Shown here one piece after another: positions 13,640-25,211 of a stretch of 64,000 bases of DNA. The stretch is from Plantago elongata (taxonomy: Eukaryota; Streptophyta; Magnoliopsida; Lamiales; Plantaginaceae): positions 1-64,000 of the forward strand of contig JAYMSP010000204.1 of NCBI GenBank assembly GCA_036897095.1. The letters are read 5' to 3'. The position numbers and the translations under genes are program-made. Positions within the stretch are counted from its first letter, which is position 1. Each line of letters begins with the position of its first letter. Below the pieces are notes generated by a model. That model made no database searches. It was not told where the DNA came from and saw only the letters and a program-made list of their open reading frames with translations.

Positions 13640-13748
13640 AATTTTGAGAAATCGAACGTGATCTCATAATTACGGGTATCTAAGCTTATCAATCGGCTAA
13701 AATGCTTTGACTGAGGTGAAACGTCTTACCAATTGAGCTACACTTTGT
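13640..13748 (-). mobile_element. tRNA-derived SINE or tRNA-like fossil
   Basis: On the minus strand an A-box-like string (TAGCTCAATTGGTAAG, 13740-13725) lies upstream of a B-box-like string (ATCACGTTCGATTTC, near 13662-13648). These are the internal RNA polymerase III promoter boxes of a tRNA-derived SINE. Their distance is larger than in a tRNA. A second, weaker A-box-like string lies between them, so the head may be doubled. No cloverleaf folds, so this is not a functional tRNA gene. The 3' end of the element is not resolved. Confidence 0.45.
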
Positions 13749-13749
13749 T

Positions 13750-16100
13750 GTCACATAATATTTTGATATTGATTCGATCATAATAAACTTAAAAGTATGC
13801 TATCTTTCAATTATTCGGGTTGAGATGTATTTTACTAAAACCATTTTCACGTTAAGATGATTCTTTAGGTATTTTAACAACAAAAAGTATTTGAAGTGGT
13901 TTGTATCGGTTAAATAAATATAAGTGGATGATTGATATTGTTAAAAAGATCCACATCCAATATCAATAGGTTGCATGATTTAAAGAGGAGCATATCATGT
14001 GGTGAAAAAGGTTTGATCCCCATAAAAAGAAAACAAACAAAACACGTCCATCTTTCCATGGAATTGCAAAATCACCTAGCTAACCATTATTTACTCCCAC
14101 AGAATAGTCTCAACTCAAATAGAGAAGAATAATTATTTTAACTGTACAGATTCCACCCCATATGTTTCCATTGATGTTAACTTAACACCATTATAGTATC
14201 ACTCGGTAAAAGAGATCAAAGTGTTTCCATTGTCAACTCAAGAAAGCTTTTCCTTCTTCAGCTCTCACCCTTCTTCATGGAAAGTGACTTGTTATGGGCT
14301 TAAGGCTCAGATAACTATAAAAAGATTCATCTTTTCTCTTTTATCATTAATTTGCATTTACTATCTACCAACATACAAAGATTATTGTAATAATGTACAT
14401 AATACTATTCTTGGTGAGGATACATATTGAGAGTTGTTGTTTGAAAACTTATTGACTTTCTTCTTCATAAATTTAAAGTGTGTGTAAAGATGTTATGCGT
14501 ATGGAGTATAGACCATGACCATTTTACTATCATATCATGCAAAGTGAGTGTTATTTTACTATCATATCATGTGCAAAGGTTAAAAGTTGAGTACTTGTTG
14601 CTAGCATAGATACTACAGGATGTTATGGAGTGAATTTAGGGCTAGAGATTTCTAAGAGAAGGAGATCCCTGAACTTTGAACTTTTTTTGGGTGACTTTCT
14701 TGACATTTATTGTGTCATTTGGAGAAAAGAATTTGAGAGAATTATTATTAGCTTTTTTATACTAAAGGAATGGAGATACTTTTGTACTGTACATAGTACA
14801 GAGTAGGATAAATTGCACATGAGCCATTATACATTTTGGAAACTGCATGATGTACTTTGAGTTTCCCAAGTCCTCAATATTGCACTCAGTTCTGATTCTT
14901 CAGTCAAATAGTGTTCACATAGTTCTTATTATTCAGCATTTCAGATTGAACATAAACATGTTCATGACAAATAGTGTGCATATATGTGTTGTTATTGACC
15001 ATTTTTATAATAAGTCAAATTGTCAAAGTGGTGTATATTGTTGTTACAACTCAATCAACCTTTAGTTGATGTTTCAGAATTGACATCTTATAGATAGAAA
15101 TTTGACTTGATGAGGTTTTATGCCATATGATACAATTGATGTGGTTTATTGTTCGTCATGTTTTATTCATAAATTATAAGTGCAAATAATTTTCATTCGT
15201 ACAACATGACTTTCAAAACCATACATATATAAATACCGCATCTAAAAGAAATATAAATCGCATGATCATAACCAACCAAAATTTATTCACCATTCTATAT
15301 ATAGGAATATATTCGTGAACTTGATTGAAAAGTCAATAAATTATTTCAATGTGAAAACAATCACATTAGTTAGTTTTCAGAGATAACGTGTAAGTAAAAA
15401 TATACCATGACTCGATTTATTTATTATTTAACCTAGTTGTACGGACTACTAGCTTAAGGAAAAGTATCGATTGATAAAAAAAAGTGAACGATACAAAAGG
15501 TATTTTGTAGATTCGACATAACGGTTATAGAAACTCTAGAAAAGTTATTCTCTCAATTCGACATAATTGTAACTGAATACCATACTAGCCTACGTAATAA
15601 CGTAACGATACATAAATTGTAGATGTTGTTGTTAGTTGTTATGGGTGCAATTGTGATAACTGAATGATGGGGACTTCAATTGACATGGGTCTAGTGCAAT
15701 TTACCAATGTAGGGAGATTGAGTTGTATGATACTACCAATGAATTATGGAGAGAGAATACACAAGGAAAACTGTCAAAGATGAGAGAGAGAAAGAAATAA
15801 AGCTGTAATGTAATGTAATGTAATGTAGGAAGGAGCAATAGCAGCAGGTCTAGTAGTATCAGAACCTTATTACAGAGTTTGCTACCCTTCTTTCTAACCT
15901 TTTCCCTCACTTCAAATAATTCCCATTCCTTTATAATCATTTCATTTCATTTCATTTTAATTTTTACCCTTGTTAGAATGGGATTTCATCTTCTTGTTGT
16001 TTGTTGGTTTGTTTTGTTTACATGCAAAATTTAAACCTTAGCTTTCATTTTCTTTCTCACAACCATTTCATTTATTTCTCTCCCTGACACACACACACCA
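13750..16100. other. Intergenic sequence upstream of ERECTA
   Basis: AT-rich DNA without a recognised gene. It includes a 19-bp direct repeat at 14521-14539 and 14553-14571, a (TGTAA)n pentamer run at about 15804-15828 and a (CATTT)n run at about 15938-15956. The last part probably holds the distal promoter and transcription start of ERECTA. Confidence 0.5.
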
Positions 16101-16117
16101 GACCTCTCTGCCAAACG

Positions 16118-16367
16118 ATGTGATTGAACATTGCAGCTACAAGCCATTGCTCTCTCTCACACACTTCCCCACATTTTGTACTACTTACAGAGGAGCAATT
16201 AGAAATTATTCCTCTTCTTCATTTCTCTCTTCTTCCTTCTTCTATATTGCTTTCACTCACTTGTCGGTGCAAATCTAAAGGTCCTTCCTTTCAGCTCACA
16301 TGCTGTTGCTACCAGTCTTGTAGTCAAAACCCATATCTCATTTTTCGTTTTTTTGATGGGCTGTTGA
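16118..16367 (+). promoter_or_regulatory. Three short upstream ORFs in the presumed ERECTA 5' leader
   Basis: Three ATG triplets precede the ERECTA start. The first opens a start-stop uORF (ATG TGA, 16118-16123). The second encodes MLLLPVL (16300-16323). The third encodes MGC (16356-16367). All end before the main ATG at 16426. They matter only if transcription starts upstream of 16118, which the CT-rich leader-like sequence suggests but does not prove. Confidence 0.35.
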
Positions 16368-16425
16368 AGAAAGGTGGAGTCTTGTTGAGTGGAGTATAAA
16401 AAGGTGGGATTTTTGGAGTTTGGTC

Positions 16426-19400
16426 ATGGCTAATTCTTGGAAAGGAGTTGCTGCTCTTTTATTGATGATTTGCTTGAGCTGCCATTCTGTGGATTGTGAC
16501 GATGGTGAGTGTTTGTTTATCTATATCTGATGAGTGTGCTTCTCTTTGACATTTTCGAGTTTCCTTATGTCCGGTCATTATTGATTGCTTACTTGGAGTT
16601 TTTAATTAATTATTCAACTACTATTGCTTAACAACCTTTTAAGGAAGTCTGTCTGTATCTTATTTAAATAGTGTCCCTGTGCTTAATTTACACTACTATA
16701 ATCACGTCACGTTCTTGAAAATCTAAAGGCCTTTCAGTTGAATGTGACGCCTAGAATGGTATGGTGCCTTCCATTTTTTATAATTTCTTCATGAGCTAAA
16801 GAAGAAAGTTGTAATCTTGTTTGCTTAAACTGCAAAAAATGGCAATTTTGTGAAGTGGATTATGGCTAACTTAATGGAAGACATTGGAAGTTATTGTTCT
16901 TGTAGCACTTCTACAGTTCTACACTGCTTTGTACGAGCTGCTTTTGGTCATTATTGTTTGCTTACTTGGATTAAATTTGAATTAAAAACCCACGTAATGG
17001 TTTTCACAACTATTTTAAAGAAGTTTTGACTTTTATCTTATTTTAATAGTGTTCTTGTGCCTAATTAGACTACTATAATCACCTCATCCTTTTGTCTTAT
17101 CACCGTGGTTAACATTTAGCTGTATCTTATCTTAAGCACAAATCTATCACTTTATTTGCTTTCTCAACTATTTTAAGGAAGTTTTGACTTTATCTTATTT
17201 TTAATAGTGTTCTGCTTAATTAGACTACTATAATTAGCTCATTCTTTTGTCTTATCACTGTGGTTAGCACTTATCTGTATCGTATCTTAAGCACAAATCT
17301 ATCACTATATTTGCTTTCTCTAATAAGATAAATTCTGAGATCTTCTTCTTGAATACTTTTTTGGGTGAAAAGGTGCTACTTTGCTAGAAATGAAGAAGTC
17401 ATTTCGAGATGTGGACAATGTGCTGTATGACTGGACTAGCTCTCCTTCATCAGATTACTGTGTTTGGAGAGGTGTTTCTTGTGATAATATTACCTTCAAT
17501 GTGGTTGCACTGTGAGTTTTCAGCCATTTACATACACCAAGTGTCGTAATTTAACTTGATTGGTATAAAATTTAAATCATGGGTTATGGCTTTATGGGTA
17601 CCAACTACCAATATTTGTCCTTGGCCTAATTTGGTCGCCTGTGCATATATTTGCAGTAACCTCTCCAGCTTGAATCTTGATGGGGAGATTTCTCCTGCAA
17701 TTGGACAACTAAAAGCCCTTATTTCCATGTAATTCAAACTCACTTAATATTTTTTCAAATATTCAACTAGTTACAATGTCTTCTTGCACCTTTGCTGTCC
17801 TTGTGGAGGAGCTAACATGACATCTGTTATGTGCACATTATGATAACAGTGATTTACGGGGTAATAGGCTATCCGGACAGATCCCGGATGAGATAGGAGA
17901 TTGCTCTGCTTTGATAAGCTTGTAAGTGTACTCTTGAATCTGTAAATTTTAGTTGCAGAATCTAATTATAATTATGCTGGTTAACAGTAAGTTTTTATCA
18001 TCATCAGGGATTTGTCATTCAATGAGCTCCATGGAGATATCCCATTCTCAGTCTCCAAGTTGAAGCAACTTGAGAATTTGTAAGTCCAATAAAAAAGCTC
18101 TAATTTTGTTTTTGATATTTGATAGTCAAGCGAGCCTGTTAATAAGTCCAATCCCTGTGTACAATATAAGTTACCTTAAGTTCTAGCTGATCTCACTATT
18201 TTATTATATGCTATTGGACAGGATTTTGAAGAGCAACAATTTAATTGGTCCAATTCCCTCAACTCTGTCTCAGATTCCTAACCTGAAAATTTTGTGAGTA
18301 TTATCGATATGGTTCCACTGTCTTTAAATTGATGAACTTGGTGAAACCCCGGATTTGAACTGTCTTCAATGTCATTGCTGCAGGGATTTGGCTCAGAATA
18401 AGTTGAGTGGGGAAATACCTAGGCTTATCTTTTGGAATGAAGTTCTGCAGTATATGTACGTTCCTGTAATCTTTTGAGTTTAAATGCAACATTTCAAGCA
18501 GATTTTCTTTTGTTCTCAAGTGCTCGCTTGCGTGCTTTCCAAGAGCTGATTTGTTTTTTTTTTCACTCTAGGGGTTTGCGGGGAAACAACCTGCAAGGTA
18601 CACTTTCGCCTGACATGTGTCAGCTGACGGGGTTGTGGTACTTGTAAGTTTCCTATCTTGTTCTCACTTTGGAGTTGCTCATCTTAATTATTTAGATGCT
18701 ATTTGCACTAATACTGGCCACCTGATATGTGTAGTGATGTTCGAAATAATAGCTTGAGTGGCTCGATTCCTGAAAACATTGGCAACTGCACTGCCTTCCA
18801 GGTTCTGTATGTACCTGAACTATTACCATGATGTGAATTTGAAGTGAGGACCTCAACCAGTTGCTGATAGTTTTATTTTCTTTTAATGTTAGGGATTTGT
18901 CGTATAACAATTTTTCCGGTGAGATCCCATTCAACATTGGTTTTCTCCAGGTTGCTACATTGTAAGTCCCCACTTTCCTCCAACCTTCTTCAGTTACTTA
19001 AGAATATATGGAGCTGTGACTCTGATTTCCACTCCCTGAACAGGTCCTTGCAAAGTAATAGGTTTTCTGGTCCAATCCCATCGGTTATTGGCTTGATGCA
19101 AGCACTTGCAGTTCTGTAAGTCCATTAGTGCTTATGAATGAATTTCTTTGGGCATTTGAACGGTGTAGCTGAACTTGAATTTTATATCTATTCATCATCC
19201 TTGTAATGTTTCTTGCTTCCAGAGATCTTAGCTGCAATTTATTGAGTGGAACAGTTCCTCCGATTCTTGGAAACCTTACATACACTGAGAAACTGTAAGT
19301 ATCTACTCTAGACAGTGATGTTAGAGGTCTTTTTTATATATACTTTTATTGACTTGTGACATTACCGTGCAGATATCTTCATGGGAACAGGCTAACAGGA

Positions 19401-22400
19401 TCTATTCCTCCTGAGCTGGGGAACATGACAAAACTACACTACCTGTAATGTTCCATACACTATCCATATCAACTTTCCTTGTAAATTTGTTTAGATTTTT
19501 TCAAGCTTACCTTTGTTATTGTTTTTCTGCCCAGGGAACTGAGTGATAATCTGCTAACGGGACATATTCCGCCAGAACTTGGGAAGCTCACAGACTTGTT
19601 TGACCTGTATGTTTTCACTTAGCATAGTTCTCCCTATTTGACACTGTATCCAAATATTATATTTTGATTTGCTCATAATGCATGCAGGAATGTTGCTAAC
19701 AACCTCTTGGAGGGACCAATACCAAATAATCTCAGCTCTTGCACCAATCTGAATAGCCTGTGAGATACTTGGCCTCTTTTATCTTATATAATTCTTTTCT
19801 ACTATATGTTATTTACCATGTGGCTTAATGACAGTAATGTACATGGAAACCAACTAAATGGATCCATTCCCCGGGGATTTCAGAAATTGGAAAGCATGAC
19901 CTACCTGTAAGTATCTTATCATGGCCTTGCGAATCCGAGCAACTGTCTTTTAAACTTTGGGGTATATGTTTTTAATCTTTCCTTAATTCACTCTATTAGG
20001 AACCTATCCTCCAACAATATAAACGGTCCTATTCCAATTGAGCTAGCACGCATTGGTAACTTGGACACTTTGTAAGTGTACAAATTTGTTGAGCTATTTT
20101 TTCTTTCTTTCTTTTCGTTCCCCATGCTGATTATTTCATTGTTCAAACAGGGATCTCTCAAATAACAAAATCAATGGTTCTATGCCCTCTTCTTTAGGCG
20201 ATTTGGAACATCTCCTGAAAATGTGAGTAACCCATGAGCTGATGCCATTTTATTTCATGGATGATGTTTTACATCTTCATCTAAGTTCCCTTTTCTGTCA
20301 TTAAACAGGAACTTGAGCTACAATGAATTGACTGGCATCATACCATCCGAGTTTGGTAACCTGAGAAGTGTCACTGAGATGTAAGAAATAAACTACATAT
20401 CAACCATTGGAAATATGTTTTAAAGTTACCCTAATCGTGCTTGTTTTATCACAGAGACCTTGCGCATAATCTTCTCTCCGGTCCGATTCCTCAGGAACTT
20501 GGTCAGCTGCAAACTGTTTTCTTGCTGTAAGATCTTTCTCTATGAACTTTATTCACAGGTGACCTTGCAATCGTTCGATTGATTTGACCCTCTGAGCATT
20601 CACCTGACAGGAAGCTGGAGTACAACAATTTATCTGGTGATGTGATGTCGCTATCCAATTGCATAAGCCTTACAACACTGTAGGTGCACTACAAATTTAT
20701 TAATTTTTGATGAATGAATGAGCAACTGTGAAACTAATATTGCCGTGTGATTGCAGGAATGTATCGTACAATAATCTTGAGGGGTTTATTCCATCAGGAA
20801 ATAACTTCTCGCGCTTTTCTCCAGACAGGTATACTTCAGGCTCCACAGTTACCTTCTTTCATTTTGAAACTTGGTATCTCTATCTGTCTTAATGAGTTAT
20901 TTCTTCTATTAGCTTCTTTGGGAATCCCGGTCTCTGTGGTTACTGGCTTGGCCCTTCTTGCAGTTCGCCTCACACCACTGATCGAGGTGATTGCTTGAAC
21001 ATGATCAGATTAATGAGTTTTTCAGGTGTCTTTGGCCATTTGTATCTGTGTTTTATCTTTGGTGATCGTGTTTCTTTTCCTTGTCTGCAGTTGTTATATC
21101 TAAAGCTGCTATACTCGGAATAGCTTTGGGTGCACTAGTCCTTCTCCTCATGATCCTGGTTGCAGCTTGCCGGCCTCACAAGCCAGAACCATTCATGAGC
21201 GGACCACTTGAGAAACCAGGTTCCTTTTTTTGGTGTTAGATATTTAGAATTCGTCATTTATTTCATATATATTTTAGTAATCTGACTGTTTCATGCTTGT
21301 TCACCATTTCAGTAAGCTATTCATCTCCAAAACTAGTTATCCTTCACATGAACATGGCACTTCATGTGTATGAAGATATCATGCGGATGACTGATAACTT
21401 GAATGAGAAGCATATTATTGGTTATGGAGCATCGAGTACAGTGTATAAATGTGTGCTCAAAAACTGCAAGCCTGTGGCTGTTAAGAAACTCTATTCTCAG
21501 TACCCAGAGTGTCTGAAAGAGTTCGAGACAGAATTGGCAACTGTTGGAAGTATTAAACATCGCAACCTAGTCAGTCTCCAAGGATATTCCCTCTCTCCCA
21601 ATGGAAATCTTCTGTTCTACGATTTCATGGAAAATGGCAGTCTCTGGGACCTTCTTCATGGTTTGTACAGTAAGCCCATTTCGTTTTTTGTTTACTTATT
21701 GGTTCTTGTTCTTATGCTGAATGTGAGTTGCCTACTTTCTTGCTGTTCTCTAGGAACTGTTACAAAGAAGAAAAAGCTAGACTGGGAAACTCGTTTACGA
21801 ATAGCTCTGGGCTCTGCACAAGGACTTGCATATTTACACCATGATTGTAGCCCTCGCATAATCCACCGGGATGTGAAATCGTCCAATATCTTACTGGACA
21901 AGGACAATGAGGCACATCTTACAGATTTTGGCATTGCAAAGAGTTTGTGTGCATCTAAGACTCATACCTCCACCTATATAATGGGAACCATTGGTTATAT
22001 AGATCCTGAATATGCTCGAACCTCCCGTCTCACGGAGAAGTCTGATGTTTATAGCTATGGCATTGTTCTTCTGGAATTGCTCACTGGAAGGAAAGCTGTG
22101 GACAATGAATGCAATCTCCATCATCTGGTTAGCTCAACATTTAACACAATCTTCAATGGTCATCATGCTTCTGTCTTTGTTTGTTTGTTTTATTTTCTTT
22201 TAACATTTGAATTTTGTTGACTTGTAGATATTGACCAAGGCATCAAACAATGGGGTGATGGACGCGGTGGACCCTGTAATCTCCGAAACATGCAAAGATC
22301 TCGGTGAGGTCAAGAAAGTCTTCCAGCTCGCTCTTTTATGCACCAAGCGACAGCCATGCGACCGGCCTACAATGCACGAAGTGGTTCGTGTTCTTGGAAC

Positions 22401-22605
22401 CATGGTCCCACCACCCGAAATTCCCGCCGATTCTCCATTCAACCAAAAACCGTCACCTCAGCCTCCTTCCAACAAAGTCCAGTGTTACAAGGACGAGTAC
22501 GCAAACCTGAAAACGCCCCATTTAGTGAACTGCTCATCCATGAGCACCTCAGATGCCCAACTCTTTCTCAAGTTTGGTGAAGTCATTTCTCAGAACAGTG
22601 TTTGA
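16426..22605 (+). CDS. ER: LRR receptor-like serine/threonine kinase ERECTA
   Basis: ERECTA is a plasma-membrane receptor for EPF/EPFL peptides and controls organ growth, inflorescence form and stomatal patterning. The model has 27 exons, as in Arabidopsis: 16426-16504, 17373-17511, 17657-17728, then nineteen LRR exons of 69 or 72 bp from 17850-17921 to 20757-20828, then 20913-20986, 21091-21219, 21313-21660, 21754-22127 and 22228-22605. It encodes 984 residues (976 in Arabidopsis). A signal peptide is followed by the N-cap with WRGVSC, twenty LRRs with one exon each (exons 3-22), and a membrane segment at about residues 579-600. The kinase has the loop GYGASSTVYK, the lysine in AVKKL, the catalytic HRDVKSSN, DFGIAKS and DPEYARTS, all intact. 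The C-terminal tail (NLKTPHLVNCSSMS) marks ERECTA itself rather than ERL1 or ERL2. The chosen ATG lies directly upstream of the signal peptide. No breaks are seen. Confidence 0.96.
16570..17330. repeat. Tandem duplication inside ERECTA intron 1 (158-bp unit)
   Basis: A unit beginning near 17008 is repeated near 17166 with a period of about 158 bp. It contains a CTATTTTAA...GAAGTTTTGAC block, a TAGACTACTATAAT block and AAGCACAAATCTATCACT. Weaker copies of parts of it lie near 16640-16700. A second shared block, CATTATTG-TTGCTTACTTGGA, occurs near 16576 and 16950, which suggests an older and larger duplication. Confidence 0.8.
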
Positions 22606-25211
22606 AACTCTTTTACTGCCTTGTTGTGGTGAAAACTGAAAATGGTAAAAGAGTTTTGTAAAAAAATGAAACCAGAAAAATCCGAGTAATGTAAAAAGAG
22701 CATTAGTAGTTAGTAAGGCAGGTAGTAAGTAGCAGTAACCATTATCAATTATTGTAGTGGAAAAGGCTGGAGAAAAAAAACTGGCAGGCTTTTTTGGGCA
22801 CCAGAATTTAAAGCATTGCTTCCAAATTCATGTGTGAAATTATGGTGGGTTGGTTTTTGTGGGACTGAATGGGGGTTTTGGGACCACTGTGTTTGCATTG
22901 CTGATGAGGTATATGGCTCACACTCTTATGCAAGTTTTTTTTGTACATGCATGATTTAATAATTTGTTGTGGACCTTATCTCAACTGTACCAGTATTACT
23001 ACAGACAGCTGCTTTGGTTGAGTACTAGTTGAATGAGTACTGGAAAAGATCCTTATCTTCATCATAATACCAACAATGTGCTTGTGTTTCTTGTAATTGT
23101 ATGTACAGAGCTTCCAGTACAACTTTTCTGAGATGAAATGTGACTGTATGATGAGGTTCACTAATACAGAATGAATGGCACTCTTAAGTACTAACAATAT
23201 GTATATATGGCCCATGTTGCTTGATTAATTATGAGTTGGAGAAAAGCTACATGCACTTATGTCTTATGTCTGTGTAAGCTACATATAAATTAACACATGC
23301 TTCTGGCCTAAACTCTAGTATGTTTGATTTATTAGTAATTTTTATATGATTTGACACATGCTCTCAACCTTTACGACCTTGTTCATGCCTATGCGGATCT
23401 TGGTACAATGTTGCACATACTTTCGCCTTCAAAATGAAGGATTTAAACTTTGTTCTCTTCAACTTAAAATCAATTCAGTTTAGTTTTTTAGTCTGGAATG
23501 ATGAGTTTAGTTGGGCCCATATGAGCTTGCCGAGCCCAACTTAACAGGTTGGGCCGAATGCCAAGGATTGGCAAATGAATTGATCAAATGTGTGTTAATT
23601 CGATTGGTGGGAGCCTTTCAATAATCTTGCAAGTTTCAACTGACGATGTCGAATTTGATTAAAACCCCATAAACACTTGATGGATATCGGATAGGAAGCT
23701 AAAAATACCACACAAGCTCCCATTTAGACACATTCAAATAACAATATGCATTGTGTAATTTGGCGAATATGTATGATCACAAATTCGAATTCCACTAAAA
23801 CCTCAATTGTAATGTTTGAGTGTGCTCTATTAATTGCGATTCATTTATTTTCCCGGGTTCAAAGTCTACTGTAACCTTTAGTTTACCTTCATCGTGTGTG
23901 TGTCTAGGCCCAATAAATGTAGCCCAATAGTCCAGTTATTTGTGTGCAATGGGCTAATAAAATGTAACATAGACCTTTTTGGTTTATCCTCATCTTTCGT
24001 TTTTCCGAGCCCAAGCATAAAATGACCCACGGCATCGGTGAGTGCGTTGCGTTGTTTGCTTAGTCAATTGCCACGTAATAAACTCACGGTTTCTTGACAA
24101 AATAAGCGTCAGGTCGACAGTTGACGTGTCACTCACGATACTTATTTCAAGAAATGGACATTTTACAATTATAGCACGCATTTTATTATTTTATTTCAAA
24201 ATTTTAGTTTACCAGTTACTACTATATTTCTAGATTCAATAACATGTCCCATTCTTTTTGCTGGTCCTCCAATAACATGTTATTGTTTCATTTTCGAGTC
24301 ACTTTCACATTAAAAAACTATCATTTCCATAAAAGTCATAAGACGTAACTGGATTATCTTTAAACAAAATTGGGTAATTTTCAAATTATATATTCTTAAA
24401 TTCGTATAATTGTTTCAGGCAAGACTTGTATCTGCGTGCATACATATCGATCAGTTTTGTTTAAAAGTTTCTTGCTCCTTTAATCTCTGACTAAGAATAC
24501 TAAATTGATTAAAAAAATAATCTATTAATCAGACACCTAAATTAATACTTGGATATTAGTCAAATATCACAGATATGGTATATAGTATTGTAGTATAGTA
24601 TATGTACAGGTCTTATGACAGATAAAATTTTAATTAACAAAATAAAATATTTATAATGTTTTATGTCCAATTTACAGACTTTATGATAAGACCGTTTAAG
24701 AAAACTCTCTCTGATTAATAATAACTCTCGAAAACATGTATAACTCCAAGTTTTTACTCTAAAAATTGAATATTATATTATACCGGTTAAATAAAATTTA
24801 AGATTCTTCATCTTCATCGTTTTACAGACTTACAGTCCAGGTAAGACAGAAAACAGCTGTTGTTAATTTCCATTTACTTTATATCCATTTTTATACTTTC
24901 GTAACAGTCCAGTTCAAATTTTAAGGGTATATTCAAATAGTAGTACATAAGTTAATACAAGATGAAAATTTTGAATTTCTTGGAGTGAAGTTGAAGAGAT
25001 ACAGTACAGCGGCATTAAATTCAATTCATTAGAAAACCAAAAGATTTCTTTTTTAATTTCCAAATCTTCTCTGTATTGACTCTAGGCGGGAACAAGAACA
25101 AGCTCAATCAATTTATCTATGGAAGAAGCTAGGGTTTTCGATTGCTCGTAATTTTCAAATTTCCCCGTCCTTTTTGTATCGTCACAGTGAAGGTTTGTTC
25201 TCTATTCGAAA
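22606..25211. other. ERECTA-myosin spacer
   Basis: The spacer is 2.6 kb. The first few hundred bases are probably the ERECTA 3'UTR. Between 23512 and 24015 there are several TGGGCC/TGGGCT (site II-like) motifs in both orientations. The last 200 bases read as the 5' leader of the myosin gene. No further gene is seen. Confidence 0.45.

Noticed and set aside
13975-14030. B-box-like GGTTTGATCCCC suggesting a second SINE
   Set aside because: No convincing A box at a proper distance upstream.
16124-16399. 91-residue open frame just upstream of ERECTA
   Set aside because: It begins at TTG rather than ATG, has no recognisable motif and lies in leader-like CT-rich sequence.
16394-16402. TATAAAAAGG as the ERECTA TATA box
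   Set aside because: It lies only about 30 bases before the ATG, which would leave almost no leader. Leader-like sequence upstream argues for an earlier start.
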